The notes under the pieces: model-generated
Seen by the model: only the letters and a program-made list of their open reading frames with translations
Database searches by the model: none
What the model was told of the DNA's origin: nothing
Program-made: the position numbers and the translations under genes
NCBI RefSeq assembly: GCF_001039355.2
Contig: NW_019776040.1
Coordinates: 1-45,855, forward strand
Length of the DNA: 45,855 nucleotides
Direction of reading: 5' to 3'
Origin: Lingula anatina
Lineage: Eukaryota; Brachiopoda; Lingulata; Lingulida; Lingulidae
Shown here: piece after piece, positions 25,101 to 36,600 of the stretch
Layout: each line of letters begins with the position of its first letter
How positions within the stretch are numbered: the stretch's first letter is position 1

Positions 25101-26959
25101 GTCACAGTGACCATGACAAGTCCTCTTGATATTCCAAGCACCAGTTCTACAACCACAGATAGTGACAAGGACCACGACTCAGCAGAAGAAAGAAGTGATG
25201 AAAGCAAACCAAAAACTTCTTTTGAAAAACCTGGCACAGACCATGGAGATCAAGAAAGCAATAAACATGATACAGGAGTTTTATCAACAATGAAATCAGC
25301 TGGGTCCCCCACAGATTTGAATAATTCATGTAGCTCTAGTTCACCCTTGCAGCAGCAGAGTCACATAGACCCAATCAGTGTGAAGAAAAACATATCATTA
25401 CATACACCTCTGTTTCCACCCTTGTCTGCAGACACACAAAAAGAGCCTCTAAGCCCTTTGATGAATTCACAGGAACCTATCACAGGCTCTTCACCTCCAA
25501 GGAGCCCTAAGAAATCTAATGTCATGGAGAGACTGGAGCAGAAAGTGCTGTCATACAAGGAAAGAACTTCACCCATGAAAGACTGCAAAACATCTGAAGC
25601 AAACAGTGGTGTTGATGATTTGTTTGATATCACTACCACCACTGACAGTATTCCTCCTGATTTAAAGGGTCCAATAAAAGTAATTCCCAGTGATGCAGAT
25701 TCAGTCATCAAAGCAGAAGTGGTTGCAGGTAAAGGAGATCCTGGTGCCAACCATGAAGATTCCATGTCAAATGAGAAAAGTTCTGACCAGGACTTGATTG
25801 CTGACAAAGTTACGTAAGTGGTCTAAATGTCTTGGTTCGACAGCATAAATATCTTGGGGAATAAATTGTGTTGTAATAATCTTTATCCAGATCCCTCGTT
25901 GACGGTTGAAATATCATTAAATAAATATTTGACATAAAATTGTGAGTTCTGAAAATTTCAATGTACAGCCACATATAATTTTATTAATGAGGGCAGTGTT
26001 GATTGCCATTTCAGCTTATGTAGAGAATGAAAATTAATCATTTTGTTTTTTGGGTGCTCTTCATGAAATGTTTGAACTTGTCATCAGTTCAATCGTGATG
26101 CAGGTTGTTTCTGTTTTGAGTGGTAATTAGGTTTACCTCTACCTGTAATTCTTTGTTTCCCAGGGAACAGCAGTTGGAGAGCAATCCTACCCAAGCCCCT
26201 ATCTCTGATGGAAAGTTCTTTAAGTTTCCAGTTCTTGGTTCTGGGGTGCTCCAAGACAGTGCCAATAATATGCTGGGGCAATCTACAGAAACATTTAATG
26301 ATGTAGGTTACTAGTATAATGATATATAATTTTAATCCCCAGAAGATAAATTTTGATTTAGAATTGTTTTTTATACTTCTAAATGTACGTAAGTTGTAAC
26401 TTTTAGATTAATAAGCAATTTTGTGATCTAAAGATTATATTCATATTGAAATTGGAAAGTATGCAAAAGGTTATGATCTGTGCCATAGAAGTTGTTGCAA
26501 AGGCTGTTTTAAATGTAAATGAAAAGAAATGTTTATCTCTTTTAACTTTCAAAAGGAGGAAACGCAGTGAGGTAATATCAGATAGATGTTTGTTTTCAAT
26601 TTTATTCAGCGCTTAAGCATAACTTCAAATTCTGTTGAGAATACATTTAATATATAAAATCATGCTAGTAATTGGTCATTTTTTCGAATATACATCATTT
26701 ATCCATACCATGAGATTACCATAGAATTAAGCAGAAATAATTTTACTTGTAGGTTGATGATTCAAGTGTCACCAAGGTCTTGAAGGACATAACTGACAAA
26801 ACTGCAGCAGCAGCTGAGGCACAAGCAAACATGGTTGTCAATAATGAGTTGGAGTGTGGGCAAGGAATTTCTGTTGATAGTACAAAAAGAACTGAACCCA
26901 AACTGGGCAGTACAGCTGCATCATTGCTGGCTAAATTGCAGTACAAGTTGTCTGGGTGA
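15042..26959 (+). CDS. CEP97: Centrosomal protein of 97 kDa (CEP97) with added fibronectin type III domain
   Basis: 23 coding exons with consistent phases: 15042-15054, 16139-16272, 16715-16817, 17007-17062, 17334-17435, 17696-17809, 18160-18242, 18678-18767, 19153-19267, 19481-19628, 19860-19976, 21063-21152, 21414-22244, 22602-22749, 22925-23000, 23215-23319, 23673-23763, 23990-24058, 24267-24452, 24716-24812, 25049-25813, 26164-26302, 26753-26959 (TGA); 3879 nt, 1292 aa. Start MAAQ: the ATG at 15032 is out of frame. Leucine-rich repeats occupy about residues 1-225 ([37 protein letters not shown]), followed by the cap ([46 protein letters not shown]) diagnostic of CEP97. An IQ motif lies near 674-683 ([11 protein letters not shown]) with a charged coiled coil after it. 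An FN3 domain lies near 851-946. The rest is disordered and SP-rich. CEP97 works with CP110 to cap centrioles and restrain ciliogenesis. It is much longer than the ~865 aa human protein. Confidence 0.93.
17634..17664. repeat. Homopolymer C then A tract
   Basis: A run of C followed directly by a run of A, just before the acceptor of the CEP97 exon at 17696. Prone to length error. Confidence 0.95.
18308..18653 (+). mobile_element. TTAA-flanked MITE, copy B (best-preserved), in CEP97 intron
   Basis: Both ends are intact: starts TTAAAGGGATAATAACTCTT and ends with its exact reverse complement (20 bp including TTAA). The TTAA target site and small size suggest a piggyBac-type non-autonomous element (inference). 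The centre is a 26 bp perfect palindrome around AAATCTCTTAAGAGATTT. It sits wholly inside the intron 18243-18677. Confidence 0.88.
20174..20696. repeat. Inverted pair of related 77 nt modules in CEP97 intron
   Basis: The plus strand from GCCTACCCAAATACC to TTTTCAAG (20176-20252) aligns without gaps, 59/77 identical, with the minus strand from GCCCACCCAACTACG to TTTTCAAG (about 20681-20605). Both are preceded by AG and followed by GT (gtgtgt, gtatgt), so each resembles an exon. Alternatively they are two copies of a repeat family. Confidence 0.65.
23142..23158. repeat. Poly(G) tract
   Basis: Uninterrupted run of G in a CEP97 intron. Confidence 0.9.
24267..25120 (+). other. CEP97: Exons encoding the FN3 domain of CEP97
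   Basis: Exons 24267-24452, 24716-24812 and the start of 25049-25813 encode [45 protein letters not shown]: the proline-rich start, strand-B Leu/Trp, strand-C Tyr and strand-E/F Leu-Tyr of an FN3 fold. The split over three exons in continuous phase argues against contamination by a retrocopy. Confidence 0.8.
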
Positions 26960-27502
26960 CGTGTAGTTGTTGAATAACCAGTGTTATTTATCTTTTATTT
27001 ATAATGTTTATAAGACAATAATAACTGAAGCCAAATTGGTTAGTACAGCTGCGTTGATATGTGCTTTTATAAATGTTGTATTGTACAAGTGTTTGGATAA
27101 AATGCTGTTAATGTGTATGACAAAGGATGTTTGTGATTTTGAGGTTTGTAATTGCATTCACTATATTTAAGTCTTTAAATGAGGTGTCATGGCGCAATCA
27201 TAAAAATACTTGTTATAGCTTCATTATAAAACTGCTGATCCTCTCACCCTTTTCGTTCAGCACATTCTGTATGTGCTGCAGGTTATCAAGAGTGCATTGT
27301 TCATGTATTAATAAGCAGTAGGAATTGCAAATTATACATATCAAATTTTAGATACTTTAGACTTTATTTTGTGAAAATGCTGGGGGTGCCCTGTAACAAA
27401 AGACAATTATTATGAGATATGATAATAGAAAATGGAGCCTTCTATTTTGAGCTTTCATTGGTTATAACACTAGTATATGAACTGGACATAGCAATCATTT
27501 AT

Positions 27503-27508
27503 AATAAA
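27503..27508 (+). terminator. CEP97: Candidate poly(A) signal for CEP97
   Basis: AATAAA downstream of the TGA at 26957-26959 in a long AT-rich 3' region; a second hexamer near 27918 is an alternative. Confidence 0.4.
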
Positions 27509-28522
27509 TATGTAACATAAACTGATGTGGTAAGAATATATTTAATGGAACTATATTCCCCCCCCGAGTAGAACATTACACAGCCAATATAAACTAAATA
27601 ATTTATTTTGTATTTCCAAATGTTTTTATGTTATATTGAAAAAAGTTTTCTTGTAAAACATTTTTATTTTTTATTTATTATAATTTTTTGATGTTGTTGA
27701 AAATTAAGAGACCAAGATAATGAACTGGCAAATATCAATCTCATGTTGATATATTTTCTCCTCCAATCCCCACCACCTCAAGCTGATTTGCGTTTCTTTG
27801 AATTATTGAAGGTACTTATTATCCATGTCTTTATTTCATTTATTGTTTTAATAATGTACAGTTGGAACAATGAATTGTATACATTTTCATTTCCTTACAG
27901 AGACCTCGCTGAAAAACAATAAAAAGATAATTTTGAAGCTCATGCAATGAAGAGGAATCTTTAAAAAGATGTTAATTTTTAAATCCAAAGTAACTGTAAC
28001 ATTTTACATCAATACAATACTGATATGAGCACTTTACACTTTATAGAAGTTTAACAACTTTAATGCCAGGGACATGATTATTGGGAGGGGTGTCCCTCTG
28101 GCATTAAGGTATCTTGATCTGAATTGATTGAAACTCTGGTTTGATTGGAACCCTGCATAATGTCATTATTCAAAAACTCTTGAATTTTAATCACAATCAA
28201 CTGATAGTTGCTTGTCTTTTGTATATCTAAACATCCATGTGATATTTAAGAGTTTATTTTATTCAAGAAACCCTTGTATTGCCCTTTGAAATTTTGAATA
28301 CTTAAACAGCAAAAACAAAACATTCACTTGAAGACATGGTTACATGTTCTTAGTGCAAACTGTGAATTACTTGGAATGCACAGACAATATTTCTGACGAC
28401 CATTATGCCCAGGAATGCCATAAGTTTTAATAATTTTACACATATTGCCCTGAGCATTGAAGTGAAGAAGACTCCAATATTACTAGTTCTATACCAGAAC
28501 ATCATGTTTTTTTCTCTTTCAA

Positions 28523-28528
28523 TTTATT
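28523..28528 (-). terminator. Candidate poly(A) signal for CCDC28
   Basis: AATAAA on the minus strand about 140 nt after the TAG at 28670-28672. Confidence 0.45.
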
Positions 28529-28669
28529 TTTCTGTAGGTTATGTCTGATTATCGAGTTAAGAATATTGCATGTTGTTTTGCATTTTTAATATTCATATAA
28601 CATCAATCTAAATAGCATTTAGTTTTAAATTAAAATATATAGGAAAATTTTTATAGTCTTCAAACTAAT

Positions 28670-30048
<1,379 letters not shown>

Positions 30049-30644
30049 GGTTCTGTATCTGAATGTGAAAGTAATTAACATTTAATTGAGCTTTATGTTA
30101 TTGCAAGGTGAGGTTCAAATTTAAGCTTTGGTACAGTATGTTGATTAACTTTAATTTCAACGTTGACTCTGTTTACATATGATAATTGTGGGTTTGACAA
30201 GTTATAGATTAATGTAAACTTACCGACAATGAAGCTGATGAGCATGCCTCCACAGAGCAACTGCAAGTTATATCCTATCAATCTGTTAAGAAATATTGTC
30301 TGAGACTGCAAACGTCAGTAGGCAAACTTCTGAGACTGGAGTAGTATTTCGTGTTACTGGAAATTTTGTTGAACCACAGCTCATATAGGTACGAAATGGG
30401 ATGATTAAATGCCTCTGGTACTATGTCCAACACTTCAGAATTGTACAAATTAAAACATAATTAGTGCTTGTCTTTTGCCTCAACGGAAGTCGCTCTTTTT
30501 TAACAGAGATTCTAAAGACATTCAACATGGCAGCTCCCACATGCACAACGCTGCCATGATCATCGCTATGATTACCCCTGGCACGATTTAAGCAGGATTA
30601 CCTCTGAAACGAACACCATCTGAAATCTGAAACCATCTGGCACG
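30049..30644. promoter_or_regulatory. Divergent promoter region CCDC28/MRM1 with a 5' non-coding exon
   Basis: 597 bp from start to start. On the minus strand a donor (ATTGTCG/GTAAGT, exon edge 30224) and an acceptor (cattcag, exon edge 30058) suggest a spliced 5' leader for CCDC28 whose upstream edge is near or beyond 30300. MRM1 transcription would begin between about 30330 and 30640. Confidence 0.5.
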
Positions 30645-31062
30645 ATGATCAATGCGAGTAGAATAACATTTGGTTTTCCTCCTGTCTCCTTATGTTTATC
30701 ACGTGTATTTGCAAATTCCTCCTTGAAAATTTTCGTGCAAAGTGATAATAATACTCCTATCTTTGTAAGAAGAAGGAATGTGCGGTTGCAAAAGAGAAAT
30801 TGTTCAAAATATGGCAGACACGACATAAAAGAATTGCCTAGAAGAAAATTTAACATTGACAGAAAAGGATTGGGGCAGGTGTCAAGACCTGATTTTTTTA
30901 GGAATGATCACCAGTATGACATGAATCCAGTTCATTATAACACAGATATGAGGAAAAGAAAACAAGATATACCTGTAATAAGATCTCCTCTCAAGCCTTG
31001 GCATGAGGGAGATCCAGATGAAACCAGTGATAAGAAGGTTGAAAACGAGGTTACAGGGGTAC

Positions 31063-31103
<41 letters not shown>

Positions 31104-33616
31104 TTATTTTTTTTTTTTTTTTGATAATTGTAAATATTTTGATAACACTAAAATGTGCAATACAGTGCAATACACTAGAGAAAACGATCCTGGATGTGAA
31201 CAGTAAATGGTCTTTCGCAAGAAAATATAGAATGACATAAAAGCGATATATATTACTAAGTAAATGAAGGTAATTAATAATGTGACCCAACTTTATAAAT
31301 TGGTAATATAGCTCTTCTTAGCATGTATTGCGCATTTTAGTAGGACCCTTAATATTTTGCCTTCAAAACACTTCTATGTTATTGGTATTAGCCTGAGTCT
31401 TCTGTCTCTAGCACTCTTAGCCTTACTTTCTGTATTTATTGAGTGTGCTGGTGAAAACCCTTGCATAAGATTGAAAATTGTGGTATGTGTACCTTAAAGG
31501 GATGACACCCTTTCATTTTGGTAGGAATAATGCCATAATATGGATTTCCCTGAGGTAAATGACCATTATCCCATACTTTCCCATGGTTAATGAATACTTT
31601 CCCACATTCAAAGTTAGTTCATTTTTTTGTAAGCTTTTTAAGTGTGTATTTTGTCATAATCTCTTAATGGATTATCTATTGAGAGATTTTTACAAAAGAT
31701 ACTAGTACTAGTAGCTCTCTATAAAAGTCTACATGTTCTGATGACAAGCACAGATTTTAGAATTATTGGGATAACCACCATTTTGGTGAAAAATGGAATT
31801 TATTTTATTTTTATGTGTTGTGTACAATGTATTTATTGCGGAATTTTGAATCTCATATGAAGAGTTGTTATCCCTCTACTGTAAATTTCTTAACAATGGC
31901 AGAGTTGATGGATGCCATTATTTGGGAGGGCTGATAAAAAGCAGGGGTGGATCCAGAGATATTTTCTGACAGTCTTCCATATTATATTTGTTGGTCCATC
32001 CTCCATTTTTTGACTGTATTCCGACAGAAAAAATTAGATACCCGTCAATGTAAACTTGAAAATCTGACCGTCTTCCGGAAGACCCAGAAGACGGCCTAAA
32101 TCCGCCCCTGAAAAGAGCAATATTGTGATGATGAGTCAACCGATTTTCTACAAATTTATCTCTATCAAGGGGCATTGTTGGTTTGTTGTCATTGTGCAAC
32201 TAATAAAGTTTTGAGACAAAGGCACCATTCAGACTAGTCCAAGGGTCAAATGTGGCAACCCACTACAAAGCTTGCCATCTAATCTGCTAATAGACACTGA
32301 ATAGATATCCTGTGGAGAAATATTCAAGTGGGTCGACCATATTTGACCCTCAGACTAGTTATTCCACTGTTCTGAATTTGGCCAGAGGGATAAAATTGAG
32401 AGCTGTTGCAGCAATAATATTAAAATAGTTTTCATCTTATTTTCCAAGGTCAAGCATGTTTGTAAAATAAAAAGATGTAGATAGGAATGGCTGATTATCT
32501 TGACATCCAGGTGATAAGTCCAAATAATCTAACTTTAGGGCACCAATTTATCTTTTTACATAGATGTTATGCAGAATACCATGAGAATATGAGTATATAC
32601 TGTATAGAAAAAGTGGCACTCACATTTCACAGCACACTTGAACTTCTTCTCACCTTTGTTCATGCAACTATCGTATTGTCACCTGTTACAATGATGAAAA
32701 GCCAATTACTAGTACCTTTAATTAGTTATAAGCTGGAGAAAAGTTTTGAGTAGATTTATCCATTTGTTTTTATAAAATGAATTAGTATTAATGTGACCCT
32801 GCCAAGACTTAATTCCTTTGTGATATGATTCCTCTGTGCTCAGTGCTGATAAAATGTAAAATGGAGAACTTGAGACAGAAAATTCAGAATACTGTATTAT
32901 GTTTAAATCATCTACTAGTAGTAGGATAAATCTCCTTTCAGTCATAACATTCATTCCAAGTCAGTTATCTGTAATTGATTGGATCAGTTAATTTTAATGA
33001 AAAGAAGATGATAACTTTTTAAAAATCTTTCTTTTCTACATGTATAAATAGATTAACTTGCATTACTTAATATGTCATTCCAAATGGCACCAATTCTAGG
33101 GTCCTTGCTACCTTAGAATTTGAGCCACGTTACATTTATCTACATTATTGCAAATTCTCTTCAGAAAATTTTATCAGGCTTATTGAAATTACAGGCTGTA
33201 ACACATTCATTTGAAAGACAAAATGCGAGGGGTCAGTGGAGACCAGGAGTACATGAACAAAAAAACAACAGCAGACCTAGATTTATAAGCAAGAGGCAAA
33301 TTAAAAACCTCAATGTCTTTGACATGCCAGAAAAAGCTAAATCTGAAATAATTTCAAGGTATGGGTATCTTCATGATTGTTATACTAATTGCAAGAAGGC
33401 CAAAATCACCTTGAAAATAAGCCTTCAAAAGCCAGTTTATCTTCTTAGCAGATAATATTTGGTATGAAGCTCTTTTTATGGAACAACAGACAAAGTGTAT
33501 TCTTCTAAATATATATTGGTTTACATACTTTAGTCACTTTTGGATACAGTAAATTTTTATTTGAAAACATCCCAAAAGCCTATTTAGGCAGGTGACCTAC
33601 ATTAGCATGCATGTTT

Positions 33617-33668
<52 letters not shown>

Positions 33669-36600
33669 AAACTGAATTTGTAAAACCATTGTTGACGATT
33701 GTCAAAAGCTGGCCAAAGTAAGACAGTGTTTTCTTTAGGTGTATACATATTGACAATTTAAAAAATACCACCAAGCAATGTTATATCACCTGCCTGAAAA
33801 AGATGTTTAAGTCATTATCAACAGCTATGAAATTTATTTCCAGGACAATATCACCAAAGATAAGAGGCACCTGTCTGTTTGGATTATATCCTGTTTTACT
33901 GGCTTTGCAGCAAGGAAGAAGGTAGGTTAATACCTTACACCCCATTCTCATAGATTAGATCGACCTACATTGGATCGACCTAACTCCCTGGGGGTTCACG
34001 CTAAATAGCTGTCAGCCGGGCGGACACGAAAGTTAATTACCCCTTATAGCTTGTAGTAGGCGGGGACGGACACTTAAGGCGGATTATCTGACAGTAATCT
34101 AGTGAGACTCCCCGCGGTGATAGATCGATCTAAAAGTTGTGAGAACAGAGCCTTAGTATCAGTTGTGTTATACCTACATTTGTACCAGAAGGACATGGTC
34201 TTTGTTGGTGAATAGTTAAATTATATGCCTTTTTTGATTTGACACATATACATGTACCTCACTGTACTAGTAGCTTAGAAGTGAAAGAACCAGCATTACT
34301 TTTGGTGTGCTTTAATTAAATTGAATTATATACAAGTATAAAATTGATTTGTTTTAAACACAGATTTTTGTGTCATTTAACATGATATTTTATCCAGGAA
34401 ACTTTTCCACAAGTTCTATATGAAGGATGACCTGATTGACTCTGACAGGGAAATTATTAAACAGCTATTAGAGGCTGCTGCAATGAGGAACTTAACCATT
34501 GTTCCAACTAGCAACGGAATACTAGATGTCTTGTCTAACTTTAGACCACACCAGGTGAAGAGCATATGCTATTTTGGTGTATTTGATTTGTATATTTTCC
34601 TTCCCCTTTTCCTGTCCTGTGAATTAAGCGTAAAGTAAAAGAAATAAACAGCTGAAAGATAGAGGTTAATGTATACAGAGGGAAAGTTTTAAAACACATG
34701 GAATAATTTTCAAAATAATGAAGTGTATACATTACACTACTACATTTATTAATGCATGCTCATCGAATAATGCTTATGTTTTGCAATTTGTCAAGTAGGT
34801 TCTTTTGATATTTGAATTTTTCTGCAGAATTGCACCAAACTTAATTTACTTTTGAAGTGAATTTGTCATACAGCTGTTGGTGGCAGATTCGTTTGTAATT
34901 GGCATTTTTTATTCACAGGGTGTATGTCTAGATTGTGATATGCTGCTCTTTGAACCACTGGATTTTGCACAGCTAAGGTGTGTGTGCATATGGGAAATTT
35001 TGCCTCAGTATTTGCAAGTTCTCCAAGTCACTGCTCAGTTATATATATATAAGAAAGTCATTTAAACAGGAGACCAAATATAATGAGTTATTCTTTATCA
35101 TGAAATAATCAAATTTATCTGATAGTCTTTAGTTTTATTTCAACTTTAAAATGAGCAGTTTTAGACAGAAATTTAAGCATTGATATTTTACAATTAAGTT
35201 GATTAACAGTAGCATGAGCAGTGTTCTTTTATTTTTTAAAAGTCTGGTATTTGCAACTTTTTAATACCTTTAGACAGCAAGAATTTACTCATCATCAAGT
35301 CTGGCTGTTACTGAATCAAATTGTGGTATGTTGTTTTCAAGCATGAGGTTTGAGAGTTGGAACTTTCATATTTTCTAATAAATGGAGAGCAGATAAGTCA
35401 GAGGGTAGAGAGAAAATGGTAATTAAAATATTAGTTGACAAATTTACAGGACTTAAAATATTTAGACTATATCAGTTTTGAATTAGATAAAAAAAGTCTG
35501 GATAAAATTATTTTATGGAGTTTTTATTATAGTAATATTCACATCTCAGTTAACTCATAAATGGCACACATTGTATTTTACTTCTTTTCAAAGGATACCA
35601 TGAATATGGGAGGAATCATAAGAACAGCATACTATCTTGGGATTGACAAAATCTTGTCTTCACAGTTTGGGTTAGTTATATTTTTGTCGCTACACTTTTT
35701 GAAGAAAAGATAATTGTGTAGATCTTTGATTTTCCCATCAAATGTACAAAGTACAGTGTGTAGGGTTTATTGCAAGAAAAGTGTAAATGCTGTTGTGCAA
35801 ATTTGCAACTGAAGGGATGCATATTTTTAAAAATCTGTTTATTATTTTTTATATCATTTATCGCAAGCATCCATTTACACTGGTATGGTTGGTACAGTTG
35901 GTAATAACTAATGTCCTTTTTTCCATGAGATATTTAATTGTTAGTCATATTTTCAGTTGTAAATTGACACCCACAGCAAGTAAAACAAGTGCAGGAACTT
36001 TGGAAATTACACCTGTGTATGGGGTAGAGGATGTACCAGTTTTCCTAAACGTAAGTTTGGTCATGGAGACCCACAGTGGGTCTATTTATAACTTTAATTG
36101 TATCCATTTTATGACATAGGGGTTATGGTGACCATCCATCGAAGTTTTCTATATACCCTGTGCAAACTTCTATCCCCTTCATACTATTTGTATTTTTCTT
36201 TACTAGAAATTAGTTATCAGAAGGTTTTTATGTAAAGAAAAATAGTAACTTAGTGACTGAAAGAGAAGTTAAATCCAACTGGTGACATAAATCCCTGGTA
36301 GTTACATATAATTGACAAATTTATTATTAAAACCACAGTTTGTGACACAACCAACTTCTACTTGATTTGANAACCTTTTTCATCTTTTCCGGAAATACGA
36401 AGTGCGCATGACAGGAACCGCGCGCCACAGGGGTCACGGTGGTCCTCTGCTGTTTCCAGCATGGCAATGCTAGGTGTAGATGATGTACAAGGTGCGAATA
36501 TAAAAAGGTCGTTTGAAGCGTGCACTGCTTTCTGTCAAACTAAAAAGGTGGCTGAAGCACAGAAATGCGTAAACTGTAGGCAAGAAAACAGCTATTTGGA

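Larger units (their letters stand above)
26960..28669. other. CEP97 3' UTR and convergent intergenic region
   Basis: No exon with family resemblance. AATAAA on plus at 27503-27508 is a candidate CEP97 poly(A) signal, about 545 nt after the stop; another AATAAA lies near 27918. On minus, AATAAA (plus TTTATT at 28523-28528) lies about 140 nt past the CCDC28 stop. Otherwise AT-rich sequence. Confidence 0.5.

Noticed and set aside
25361-25807. 148 aa minus-strand open frame
   Set aside because: Antisense of the large disordered CEP97 exon, where Ser/Pro-rich codon use leaves the opposite strand open.
31918-32199. 93 aa minus-strand open frame
   Set aside because: Lies across a short TIR element; incidental openness.
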